A stretch of 64,000 nt of DNA from Paracoccus sp041927875 (lineage in GTDB: Bacteria > Pseudomonadota > Alphaproteobacteria > Rhodobacterales > Rhodobacteraceae), in NCBI RefSeq assembly GCF_041927875.1, contig NZ_JBHFHN010000006.1. One strand, given 5' to 3'. Position numbers and translations under genes: made by a program. Position 1 is the first letter of the stretch. Each line of letters starts with the position of its first letter. Positions 24,981 to 34,178 of this stretch are shown here, piece by piece. The notes below the pieces were generated by a model. The model was given only the letters and a program-made list of their open reading frames with translations, was not told the origin of the DNA and did not search any database.

Positions 24981-26461
24981 TAGTTGTCTTGCTGTTCATC
25001 CGCTGCTCGATATTGAAGGGTTTGGACGAGCCGGCCATATAGGTTTTGCTCAAGTACATGCTGACTGAGCCGGTCCGCCACGAACACCTGTGTGCGTTCT
25101 ACAACACTTTCGTCGAACGACGCCCAACCCAAGGGCACGGCGTGTCCCGTCGGTGCGCCTATCGGAGCGTGAACAAGTGCTGACACCGCGATATTCGGTA
25201 CGATCAGGATTTCTAGCGCAGGTGGAAAACTGCCGGGATCCACAGTTAGAACATCGTCAAACGTCCTGTCGACAAACCAAGCTGCCTTCCCGGGAAACAG
25301 GCAGACAGAGCGTAGTTCCGTCGTGCTTGATGGCGCCGCAGTGGCAATTCTGCGCCGGAGATAAGAAAGGGTATCCCTGTTTTGGGTAGTCGCTCCCCAT
25401 AGTTGGGTCTGCGGGACTGCCGAAATGATGAACTCCGGCTGAATCGCGCTGCCGCGCGTGCCGTATTCGACCACATTAAGAAAGCGACGCGCATTCGCTT
25501 CTGTGTAGAGCGGTCCGATAATAGGCACCGTCTTGCGGTCGGCTCGAGGCTCACCGGCGCGTCTAACAGCTTCCCGCCAATAACGGTTCACGTTCAAACC
25601 CGCCTTTGTAACAAATTCCTTCAGAAAGTCAGGCGCCAATTCTGAAATCACTTCGTAGGCTTGCGGTGCGCTGACTTGGTTGCCGTTGACACTCAGGTCG
25701 TCGACCAGCATGGCGGCTGCGCTTTCGATCTGCGGACGATCAGAAATTTCATGCTCGGGCCGCCAGGAGCTCAAGTCTATTTCCGGGAGACTTGGAGCGG
25801 ACGCTTGTGCGTATACCCGTATCCGAACCGGCACCTGAAAACGATCCTTGGGAACCACCCTGTCAACCGAATACAGATCTCTCTTCTGAATCTGTTCGCG
25901 GTCTCGGCGTTCGGCGAGTTCATGGAAGAACTTGCTGAAGCGCTCGAGTACCCGGTCCCCAACCTTTCCTGTCGCGGCAGGATCTGCAATCGGCAGCTCG
26001 GGAAGGGCAAACTCAATAGAGTCAATAGCGCGCGGCGCTTGCGGCGCAATGGCTAGAAGGTCGAATCCTAGGTCGCGGCAGCGTTCCTCGACAGTATAGA
26101 TGGCAGGAACATATGACCCATCTCTGAAGAGCGCTTCACCTGCGGTCGTAAGCCAAAGGCGGCCTTCGCGCCGCTCTACAAATCCGGGTCCAGTGGCCTC
26201 GTTGAGGACGTAACTGATCTCGATCGGTTTGAACCCGAAGAACGCCGCGGCAGATTCCTCGGCTATTCCGGGGATCGCTTTCACTAGACGCAACAAAAAC
26301 TCGAGGCTTTGGCTGACCTTGCCAAGAACCGCGACCTTGTACGCGACCTCATACTTACGGCAGGGTAGAAGCACATCATAGACGCCGATTTCTACCTTGC
26401 GATCTTCGTTTGCCGGAAGCAGTTCGTGTCTTTTCAAGCGGAGAAGGGGGCGGTTAGCCAT
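24980..26461 (-). CDS. winged-helix-containing partner of the NERD-kinase-helicase (unknown family)
   Basis: This 493-aa protein is not recognised as a whole. An N-terminal segment (about 45-115) reads as a winged helix: SLEFLLRLVKAIPGIAEESA, FGFKPIEISYVLNEATG, then RREGRLWLTTAGEALFRDG. The rest is an uncharacterised alpha/beta region with no nuclease or ATPase motif visible to me, so an enzymatic role is not supported. It starts at the ATG at 26461, overlapping the stop of the 1668-aa gene by 8 bp; the open frame upstream of that is a shadow. The tight coupling shows the two products work together. A DNA- or nucleotide-sensing adaptor is one possibility, on the basis of the winged helix only. 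Confidence 0.7.
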   Translation of the reverse strand: MANRPLLRLKRHELLPANEDRKVEIGVYDVLLPCRKYEVAYKVAVLGKVSQSLEFLLRLVKAIPGIAEESAAAFFGFKPIEISYVLNEATGPGFVERREGRLWLTTAGEALFRDGSYVPAIYTVEERCRDLGFDLLAIAPQAPRAIDSIEFALPELPIADPAATGKVGDRVLERFSKFFHELAERRDREQIQKRDLYSVDRVVPKDRFQVPVRIRVYAQASAPSLPEIDLSSWRPEHEISDRPQIESAAAMLVDDLSVNGNQVSAPQAYEVISELAPDFLKEFVTKAGLNVNRYWREAVRRAGEPRADRKTVPIIGPLYTEANARRFLNVVEYGTRGSAIQPEFIISAVPQTQLWGATTQNRDTLSYLRRRIATAAPSSTTELRSVCLFPGKAAWFVDRTFDDVLTVDPGSFPPALEILIVPNIAVSALVHAPIGAPTGHAVPLGWASFDESVVERTQVFVADRLSQHVLEQNLYGRLVQTLQYRAADEQQDN

Positions 26462-29400
26462 GGGTGCCTCCCTCGGCCCGGCCCAGCGGCGGAGGGGAAG
26501 CCGTTTCTGGTGTAGCCGGCTCTGCCACCCGCCTAATGATGTCCTCGGCGCTAAGTGCCCGGGCCGTTCCTCTGGTTGCTTGGCGCTCAAACGCATCAAC
26601 CATGCGCCCCATTGGGCTTTGTGCGGGCCACCGTCTTCTTACCCCCACCACCACCAGCCGGTCCATGGCGCGGCTTACGGCCACGTTAATCCGATTGGGC
26701 GTCGTCAAAAACCCCCCACGTACGCGACGAACGCCTGCTTCCATGGGCCCTTCTTCGTTGTTCCTCACCAGCGATAGAAGGACCACCGGGTTTTCTTTAC
26801 CTTGGTAGCTATCAACTGTCCCAACTTTCAGGTGACGATCTAGAAGGTAAGCGAGCGCCGACTGCCGCAGCTTCCGACGGATAAGGTCGCGCTGCGCGGC
26901 GTACATGCAGATCACACCGATGCCAGCAGGATGCTTCTGCTGCGTAAGCAGCCAAGTCCGGAAGGGCTCATGGCTGTGCCAATCTTCAAGCATTGCTACG
27001 ATCGCGTCCGCTTCGGTCCGATTAACGCGACTCTTGCCGCCTTCTTCGGGCCGCTCGGCTGCAGCTTCTCCCATGCCATCCGTCTCAATCCACAGCAGCG
27101 GAACATCGAGCCCTGCCGGAAGAAGTAGCGGATCAATTTCCGGCACCTCACGGCCAGCGTGCAATGGCATCTCGGGATAGAACGCCTCTGAGACAAGCTG
27201 CCCAATGGGGGGCAGCATCCGGTATTGCGTCGTGAGTCGCGCACCGGCGGTGGTTCCGTATGGCATCATAAAGACGCGCTCAAAATCGCTGCGCTTGATT
27301 TCACGCTTTGCAATTGATGTGCGCTCGGCGACAGCGTTGACGACCTCTGCTTTGTGTTGGGGCTCAAGCTGCGCATGATCCCCAACGAGAACAGCCCAGC
27401 GCGCCGCTTGTAACGGCACCAGTAGTTCGCTGGCCGTGCAGCGGGCCGCCTCGTCGACGATTACAAGATCGAACGCTGTCGTGGTCAATCCCAGCGCGTT
27501 GCGTCCGAGCCCAACACAGGTTCCGGCAACGATCTGACGCGTTCCGGCAAGAAAACTCTCAAAGCTACGCTGTGAGCGCGAAACGCTGCCAGTGAAATCC
27601 TGGCCGATGACGGCAGCCCGATAAAGTTTGTCCCACCGATCGGCACCCGGACCACGCGTGTGTCGCCGCATAACGGCTTGCGCAACATCGTCCGGCAAGG
27701 ATGACCACTCAAGAGTTTCCTCGTCATCAACCAAGGTTGCGAGTTCAAGCCTATCTAAATGCCGACGCATGGTGTCCAGCATGCTGTTTAGGCGTTGTTG
27801 GTCTATGCCTTCTTGCTGCTTCAACTCGGCAAGGCTTTCTGCCAGTGGACGAATGGTTGTCTCGATCGCAGCGATTTCGTCAGCAGCGGTGTCCGGAAGC
27901 CCAAGAGTGCTAGCAATCTCGGCCAGGCGGTCGCGGAAAGACGCTCGAAAGCGATCCTTGAAGCTCTGCTCGACCTTGGGTGTGTGATATGCACGAAGCG
28001 GCAGAGAAACTTGTTCCTCGTCGCGCGCGATACGCAGCAAGCTGGGCTGTATCCCGTCGTTTCGGAACAAGGAGAGCACCGCCTCAGCCGCTGTGTTTAC
28101 AGCCTCATGCGATTGGCTCGACAGCAGCACGTTGCGCGCCAGCCCTTTCGTGAGGGCATAATGTGTCAGCGCGGCGATAAAGCGGGTCTTACCTGTTCCC
28201 GGCGGCCCCTGCAACAATCCGACGGGCCGGTTCGCCACGATACGGGCGAAGGCAGCTTCCTGGTCAGGATTCAATCCGTAGATGCCGAGCGAACTCACTT
28301 CGAGTCGGTGGGTGACGCTCACTGGCGTTGCGCCAGCACGCGGGTCGAATACACCCAAAAGATCGCGAGATCGTCCGTTCCCTGCCAATATCCGGTCCAC
28401 GGCATCGGTCCGGCGTTTCAGGCTTTGGCGTTCCAAATGGCTCCAGAAGCGCAGGCGCTGCCCAGCATCGACAAGATCTGCTTGGTGAGCCATGTTTGTG
28501 TCGCTGGCGTCGATGACCGCCAAGTCAGACCGCGATGTTTGGAGGTCGAGTTGCCCGATACGGCGCCACCCGCCCTTTCTGTCCTGTCGCTCCACACCGA
28601 TGATGTCGTGACGCGCGAACTCAAAGGCCCCGCTTTCAAGCTCAATTGGTACTTTGTGCAGCCTCGTTCCCCGGTCGAAGATGCTGCCATTCTGCGCGAT
28701 ACCCTCGATGGTAAGCTCGTTTTCAACATCGATCATCGCGCGCCAAAGCGCTGGAACATCTATAGCAGCCGGTGCGACAACCGTCCGTGCTCCGATTTCC
28801 TCAGCAAGCGCGTCCTCGGCCGCTTCTTCGGCGTCGGGGATAGCAAGGTCTTCGGCTTCGATCAGCGCGGGTACTACCCCTGTACGCTCCGATGCGATTC
28901 TATCCTGCACCTCAGGGAGAACCAGAAGAGATGCCAGGGCGGAAAAATCGTTTGTGACGGCGCTCTCCACTGAGAGGGTGGCATTGACCATGTGAAATTC
29001 CTGAGAGGCGCTTTTCTTGATCTGCCGCTGCTCCAGTTTGCGGCGCCGTGCGGAGACGGGCTGGGCATTGTTGTCAAGCAGGATATCGAGTTCTTCGGCA
29101 GCACCGCGCAGCACTAGAAACAGCCTGCCCCCAGCGACATCACGGCGCACGCGCAGGAAGATGTAGCCTTCGTCCGGTTCAATGGGGCCGGTGGCCGCAC
29201 CAACAATACTGACGGGAAAGTGTGTTACGCCATGAACCGAGTCGTCTGCCGCTGGCATGTCGAGGCGGGCAAGCGCAGCCTCAATCTGGTCGAGAAGCGG
29301 CAGGAGCGTGGAAAGGTACGGCTCTTTTTCTCGGCAGTCCGCAACTGCCTTCGCGATGTCGCGTGCATCACGCTCTCCCAGAGCTGTAAAGGCGAGCACT

Positions 29401-31460
29401 TCTTCTGCTATTCTGGTGACAGCGAACCGGTCACGCTCAAATATGCCTCCTGACACGGGGGCATACGCCGATGTGGTGCGCTCTCCATCTGCACGCGGCG
29501 AGAAGTCCAGCGCGTCAATGAGGGCGGGTGCCATTTCCGCAGATACAATGATGTTGGCAGGCGATATGTCGCCGTGTCCGAGGCCACCTTGGTGCAGGAC
29601 GTCGACCGTTTGTGTCAGGCGAAGCAGGAACGTCAACGCCACCGCAGGTGAGCCGAACTCCTCCGGGGATGCGGCCAATACTGCAGCAAGCGACGGGCCT
29701 TCGACCCACTCCTGCACGACAGCGATGGCGTTCCCAAGCCATATCGCCTCCAACACCTTGGGGAAACCCTCAGGACGGTCGGCCTTCGCCGCCGCCGCCT
29801 TATCAAGAAAAGCTAATATCGCCGCGCCCTCACGGGCTGTGTCGCCCCATAATGCTTGTTTCCAGAGTTTCACAGTAACCGGGGCGCCGTCCGTCTGGCT
29901 CCGCCACATTTCCACATAATCATTCTCGACAATGAGGTCCCCCGTTTCGGGAAATGCCGCCATAAGCTGCCGAACTGTCCGGATGGCCCCACGATGCCGA
30001 TCAAGCCCGGAAATGATCTCATCACGCGTCGGGCGCTGCGCGGTCGCGTGGTTGAATTCCTTCAAGGCGTGGGTAGCATCTTTGAAGCGGCAGAACGGAT
30101 CTAGTTCCAGCGCTTCGGCGAACCAGTCGTGAAGCACGTAGAACACTCCGGCCTCGTCGACCTCGGGATTCCATTCCGGTGGATCGCCATCGGGAATCTT
30201 TCCGAACAGTAGCTGATGAACGGCGACGGCCGCGAGGAACACGTCGCGGCATTGTGGTCCACGCTCCACCCCCAAGTGGTCCTCCGGGACACCCACGCTG
30301 GCAAGAAACTGATAGCGCGCTTCACCTAGCGATTTTACCTCCGGGAAGCGCGCGGCCATTAGATGCGAGAGCTTAGCAGTCGTCGGCGCCTCGAGCCAAA
30401 TGCTGTGACTGCCAAGATCCAGGTGAGCAGCGCCTTGTGTATGGAGGTTTGCAACTGAAGCGAGGATCTGCCGCGCTAGTTCGATCTTCTCCGGTGGCGC
30501 CAACCGTGCCGCTTCTGTTTCTGCAAAAACACCGAGCCTCTGCATGCGACGTCGTCGGTCATAAATTTCCCAATAATGCACCCCCCGCTCCGGATCGTCG
30601 ATCTTCGGTGGAAGCAGCGTTTGCTCTACCGCGTTGCTGCGGTCTTTGAGCCAATGATAGACGACTTGCTCGCGCCCGGCTATCTCCAGGCGTCCTTCCT
30701 CGTTCTGAAAACGAGCGTCCGGGCAATTGGCGAAATCCCAAAGACGCAGCGTTCCGAGGTTATTCTTGTTGCCTTCCTCGGAGACTTCGTACTCACGATA
30801 AATGTCCTGGGGGTGCGCGAATGTGGGCACTTCCTCAGCGGAGAAGCGCTCGAAGCGTCGTCGACCCGGCTTGAACGGTGAACTGGGACCGGCATTGAAG
30901 AACCAGTGAAGACGCTCCTTCCAGAAAGTGTCAGTCAGCGGCGTAGAGAGGTATTCTTGTGGGACATTCCCGAACGCCTCACGCTCGCGTCCGCTATCCT
31001 TTACAATGCTCAAAAACTCGTCGAGGTTCAGAACCTTCGCTTTTTCAGTTTCGGCTATATCGGTGCGGTCGGCTTTTCCTGTCAGGACGACGAGCCCCTC
31101 TATCCGGGGGAGGGGAAGCCTCTTCGTTTCGGGCCTCTTTTTGAACTCCGCAGCGAGCAGCGGAAGAATTTCGCGCGTAATGCCGGCGATCTTCGCTACC
31201 GGCGACGGGTCTCTATCAACCCCATTAAGGTGCCAGCGGCCATCAACGCTGGAGATCGTTCCGTACCAATCTTTTAGGTCGATTAGGAAAATGCGCCGAT
31301 CAGATACGATCACGACATCAATCTCTCGCGCACGACCTATGCCGAGAACAAGATCGAGGTTTGTGAACGCATACCAACTGGCGGGTAGGTCGTTTTTGAA
31401 CCGATCAACACCCTTGATCTCGCGCTTGTGTACGCCGCGGCCAGCATTTGTTATCTTCAT
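26454..31460 (-). CDS. NERD nuclease-like / protein kinase-like / UPF1-like helicase fusion
   Basis: A 1668-aa multidomain protein, by its parts a candidate phage-defence effector. The N-terminus is a NERD domain with PD-(D/E)xK features (D48 in EIDVVIVSD, D61 and K63 in LIDLKDWYG). Two kinase-like domains follow. The first (about 220-470) has HLDLGSHSIW in place of a normal catalytic loop and is probably inactive. The second (about 490-700) has K531 in VTVKLWK, a hinge QEWVEGPSL, the catalytic loop HGDISPANI (629-637) and D649. The C-terminus is an SF1 helicase of the UPF1/COG1112 type: GPPGTGKT (about 1085), IVDEAARCTAS (about 1333), QYRMLPP (about 1410), TVDSYQGKENPV (about 1546) and NVAVSRAMDRL (about 1590). 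COG1112 helicase plus kinase recalls type I Mokosh MkoA, and NERD plus kinase recalls BREX PglW, but the full architecture and its partner match neither exactly as far as I can tell. Confidence 0.85.
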   Translation of the reverse strand: MKITNAGRGVHKREIKGVDRFKNDLPASWYAFTNLDLVLGIGRAREIDVVIVSDRRIFLIDLKDWYGTISSVDGRWHLNGVDRDPSPVAKIAGITREILPLLAAEFKKRPETKRLPLPRIEGLVVLTGKADRTDIAETEKAKVLNLDEFLSIVKDSGREREAFGNVPQEYLSTPLTDTFWKERLHWFFNAGPSSPFKPGRRRFERFSAEEVPTFAHPQDIYREYEVSEEGNKNNLGTLRLWDFANCPDARFQNEEGRLEIAGREQVVYHWLKDRSNAVEQTLLPPKIDDPERGVHYWEIYDRRRRMQRLGVFAETEAARLAPPEKIELARQILASVANLHTQGAAHLDLGSHSIWLEAPTTAKLSHLMAARFPEVKSLGEARYQFLASVGVPEDHLGVERGPQCRDVFLAAVAVHQLLFGKIPDGDPPEWNPEVDEAGVFYVLHDWFAEALELDPFCRFKDATHALKEFNHATAQRPTRDEIISGLDRHRGAIRTVRQLMAAFPETGDLIVENDYVEMWRSQTDGAPVTVKLWKQALWGDTAREGAAILAFLDKAAAAKADRPEGFPKVLEAIWLGNAIAVVQEWVEGPSLAAVLAASPEEFGSPAVALTFLLRLTQTVDVLHQGGLGHGDISPANIIVSAEMAPALIDALDFSPRADGERTTSAYAPVSGGIFERDRFAVTRIAEEVLAFTALGERDARDIAKAVADCREKEPYLSTLLPLLDQIEAALARLDMPAADDSVHGVTHFPVSIVGAATGPIEPDEGYIFLRVRRDVAGGRLFLVLRGAAEELDILLDNNAQPVSARRRKLEQRQIKKSASQEFHMVNATLSVESAVTNDFSALASLLVLPEVQDRIASERTGVVPALIEAEDLAIPDAEEAAEDALAEEIGARTVVAPAAIDVPALWRAMIDVENELTIEGIAQNGSIFDRGTRLHKVPIELESGAFEFARHDIIGVERQDRKGGWRRIGQLDLQTSRSDLAVIDASDTNMAHQADLVDAGQRLRFWSHLERQSLKRRTDAVDRILAGNGRSRDLLGVFDPRAGATPVSVTHRLEVSSLGIYGLNPDQEAAFARIVANRPVGLLQGPPGTGKTRFIAALTHYALTKGLARNVLLSSQSHEAVNTAAEAVLSLFRNDGIQPSLLRIARDEEQVSLPLRAYHTPKVEQSFKDRFRASFRDRLAEIASTLGLPDTAADEIAAIETTIRPLAESLAELKQQEGIDQQRLNSMLDTMRRHLDRLELATLVDDEETLEWSSLPDDVAQAVMRRHTRGPGADRWDKLYRAAVIGQDFTGSVSRSQRSFESFLAGTRQIVAGTCVGLGRNALGLTTTAFDLVIVDEAARCTASELLVPLQAARWAVLVGDHAQLEPQHKAEVVNAVAERTSIAKREIKRSDFERVFMMPYGTTAGARLTTQYRMLPPIGQLVSEAFYPEMPLHAGREVPEIDPLLLPAGLDVPLLWIETDGMGEAAAERPEEGGKSRVNRTEADAIVAMLEDWHSHEPFRTWLLTQQKHPAGIGVICMYAAQRDLIRRKLRQSALAYLLDRHLKVGTVDSYQGKENPVVLLSLVRNNEEGPMEAGVRRVRGGFLTTPNRINVAVSRAMDRLVVVGVRRRWPAQSPMGRMVDAFERQATRGTARALSAEDIIRRVAEPATPETASPPPLGRAEGGTHG

Positions 31461-31740
31461 GAGAACACGCCCAAATACATTGAAGACGTTATAGCCAGAC
31501 TTCGGTGGATCAGTAAACTTCCCTATTGACTACAAGCCAGAGCTCTTCATCAAGGATCACAACTCGTACGTACTGAGACGTGATTGACCGCATGGTCCGC
31601 GTTGTGTGAACTCGCTTAGCCAAGTCTCTTGACGGCGCAGCGATTGTCCGTTTTGGCCCATGCCGCACAGCCGCATCGAGACATCGCGAATGTCCGCAAA
31701 GGGCCGAAAGCAGACGCCTGCGGCTTCCATCACAATCAAG
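31461..31740. other. non-coding stretch with TGTCCG-type repeats
   Basis: No gene is supported between the helicase start and the transposon end. It contains two copies of a TGTCCG(C/T) motif in GATTGTCCGTTTTGGCCC (31642-31659) and GAATGTCCGCAAAGGGCCG (31689-31707). I associate this type of intergenic repeat with several alphaproteobacteria; it also resembles the TnsB-site core, so it may be either. Short open frames across it are translations of the repeat. Confidence 0.4.
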
Positions 31741-31812
31741 CCGAAAAGGTCAGCCTCACTGCCTCAAAGGACAAATATCGACCCAAAAGGTCAAATACCA
31801 CTGGAATCGACA
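31741..31812 (-). repeat. transposon right end with three contiguous TnsB-site-like repeats
   Basis: On the minus strand from 31812 the terminus reads TGTCGATTCCAGTGGT. Repeats with core TTGACCTTTTGGG, TTGTCCTTTGAGG and CTGACCTTTTCGG follow at 31782-31795, 31762-31775 and 31741-31754, 20-21 bp apart. The first 27 bases match the left end at 24 positions by eye. The contiguous array is the Tn7-right-end pattern. Confidence 0.88.
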
Positions 31813-31817
31813 ATCGG
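31813..31817 (+). repeat. target-site duplication ATCGG, right copy
   Basis: Identical to 9613-9617 on the other side of the element. It lies between the transposon right terminus and the tRNA-Pro gene. Confidence 0.85.
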
Positions 31818-31822
31818 GAAAA

Positions 31823-31899
31823 TGGTCGGAGCGAGAGGATTCGAACCTCCGACCCCCTGCTCCCGAAGCAGGTGCGCTACCAGGCTGCGCTACGCTCCG
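31823..31899 (-). tRNA. tRNA-Pro (anticodon CGG)
   Basis: The minus strand folds as a 77-nt tRNA. The 7-bp acceptor is CGGAGCG/CGCTCCG with discriminator A and an encoded CCA (31823-31825). The D arm is GCGC/GCGC, the anticodon stem CCTGC/GCAGG has loop TTCGGGA (anticodon CGG), and the T arm GGAGG-TTCGAAT-CCTCT is present. The gene is intact, and the Tn7-like element ends 10 bp beyond its CCA. The 3' part of this gene is the probable recognition site of the element's TniQ. Confidence 0.96.
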
Positions 31900-31975
31900 A
31901 CCGTGGGGCGGGGATTAGAGAATCCGGGCGGGGTTTGCAAGGGGCAATCGGTGGGCAATCGTTGGACTGCTTACC

Positions 31976-32950
31976 CTAGATCGGGCCGCCGTCATCGCGG
32001 CTTTTGGGAAACCACAGGCGCTGGATCAGGCTGGTTCGCGGGGTGATGCCGGTCTCGCTGCGCATTCGCGCGGCCAGCACGGGCTGGGTGGGCGATGTGC
32101 CGGCGCGGCCCTCGCGCAGGACGATATAGACGCCCGAGGCGATGATGATGCCCGCGCCCAGCAGGGTGGGGCCGTCCACGCCCTCGTCAAACAGCAGCAG
32201 GCCGAACAGCGTGGCCCAGATGATCTGGCTGTATTGCATGGGCGCGACGATCACCGCCTCGGCCATGCGATAGGCGCGGATCGACAGCGCGGCGGCGATC
32301 AGGCCGAAAGTGGCGATGATCGCCTCGAACCCCAGATGGGGCAGGGTGATCGGGCGATAGACGAACGGCAGGATCGCGCCCATCACCAGCACATTGCCCA
32401 GCATCGGAAACAGCAGCATCACCGTGGCGCGTTCGTCATGGCCGATCTTGCGCGCAATGACCGAGGCCAAGGCCCCCATCACGGCCGCCGCCAGTGCCGA
32501 GAGATGACCCATCGACAGGTCCACCCCGCCCGGCCGCAGCACCACCAGCACGCCGATCAGCCCGACGACCACCGCCCCGCCGCGATGCAGGCCGACGCGT
32601 TCGCCCAGCAACGGAATGGCCATCAGCGTGATCATCAGCGGCGTGGCAAACAGGATCGCATAGGTCTGCGCCAGCGGCAGAACGGCAAAGGCGTGAAAGG
32701 CCGCCAGCCCCGTGGTGACCACGCAGATCGTGCGCAGCAGCAGCCAGCCAGGATGCACCGGGCGCAGGCTGCCGCTGCGGCCGCTGTGGATCAGCACCAC
32801 CGATATCAGCGGGAACGACAACAGCGCCGCAAAGAACACGATCTGCGCGGCGTGATAGTGCTGACCCAGGATCTTGGCGACGACATCATGCGTCGCATAG
32901 ATGGCCATGGCCAAAAGCGCGGTAAGCGCCCCTTGTGCATTGCGCGACAT
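31976..32950 (-). CDS. EamA/DMT-family transporter
   Basis: This 324-aa inner-membrane protein has about ten hydrophobic helices in two homologous EamA repeats (for example ALTALLAMAIYATHDVVAK at the N-terminus, SALAAAVMGALASVIARKIG in the middle and LLGAGIIIASGVYIVLREG near the end). The family exports metabolites or amino acids in the drug/metabolite transporter superfamily; the substrate cannot be told from sequence. A polar C-terminal tail of about 40 residues follows the last helix. It is the first chromosomal gene beyond the tRNA and looks monocistronic. Confidence 0.85.
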   Translation of the reverse strand: MSRNAQGALTALLAMAIYATHDVVAKILGQHYHAAQIVFFAALLSFPLISVVLIHSGRSGSLRPVHPGWLLLRTICVVTTGLAAFHAFAVLPLAQTYAILFATPLMITLMAIPLLGERVGLHRGGAVVVGLIGVLVVLRPGGVDLSMGHLSALAAAVMGALASVIARKIGHDERATVMLLFPMLGNVLVMGAILPFVYRPITLPHLGFEAIIATFGLIAAALSIRAYRMAEAVIVAPMQYSQIIWATLFGLLLFDEGVDGPTLLGAGIIIASGVYIVLREGRAGTSPTQPVLAARMRSETGITPRTSLIQRLWFPKSRDDGGPI

Positions 32951-32991
32951 GGCGTTGTCCTGCGGATGGTGGCGGTAACGACTGTGTGGCG

Positions 32992-33022
32992 CAAAACGCC
33001 GCCCGGCTCAAGTCCGGGCGGC
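32992..33022 (-). terminator. intrinsic terminator after leuB
   Basis: On the minus strand CGCCGCCCGG and CCGGGCGGCG form a 10-bp GC stem with a 7-base loop, followed by TTTT. It lies 8 bp after the leuB stop and should end the leucine operon. Confidence 0.8.
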
Positions 33023-33030
33023 GCGGTGGG

Positions 33031-34137
<1,107 letters not shown>

Positions 34138-34154
34138 GATGTCTCCGTTTGTGT

Positions 34155-34178
34155 GAGTATTTTTGCAAAGAGGAAATC
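34155..34178 (+). repeat. copy of the dispersed GRGTATTT motif
   Basis: GAGTATTTTTGCAAAGAGGA lies between leuB and the upstream gene of the operon. It is the short form of the motif found upstream of dnaE2 and priA, here without the G-rich inverted block. Confidence 0.45.

Larger units (their letters stand above)
9618..31812 (+). mobile_element. complete Tn7-like transposon inserted next to tRNA-Pro
   Basis: The element has matching inverted ends (left TGTGGATTCCAGTGGT, right TGTCGATTCCAGTGGT on the minus strand), three TnsB-site-like repeats at each end, and a 5-bp direct duplication ATCGG. It carries a full tnsA-tnsB-tnsC-tniQ operon. The tnsA-proximal end faces the tRNA, as the Tn7 right end faces glmS. 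Cargo left of the operon is a type I restriction-modification set with a YgjP-like peptidase. Cargo right of tnsA is a pair of small regulators and a NERD-kinase-helicase module. Having 8 kb of cargo between tnsA and the right end differs from Tn7, where tnsA is close to that end. No CRISPR array or cas gene is visible. Confidence 0.92.

Noticed and set aside
24868..25059. Minus-strand sequence around 24890-24960 giving a GGDRDRT-type peptide, as is often seen over tRNA genes
   Set aside because: I could not fold an acceptor stem, anticodon arm or T arm; no tRNA is supported.
9541..31812. 73-bp direct repeat read as attL/attR of an integrase-type genomic island at tRNA-Pro
   Set aside because: No tyrosine or serine integrase gene lies inside, the repeat does not include tRNA sequence, and the tns genes, inverted ends and 5-bp duplication fit Tn7-like insertion instead.
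31557..32046. Open frames across the tRNA-Pro region (both strands)
   Set aside because: They are translations of the intergenic repeats, the transposon end and the tRNA gene itself; composition and lack of start signals argue against genes.
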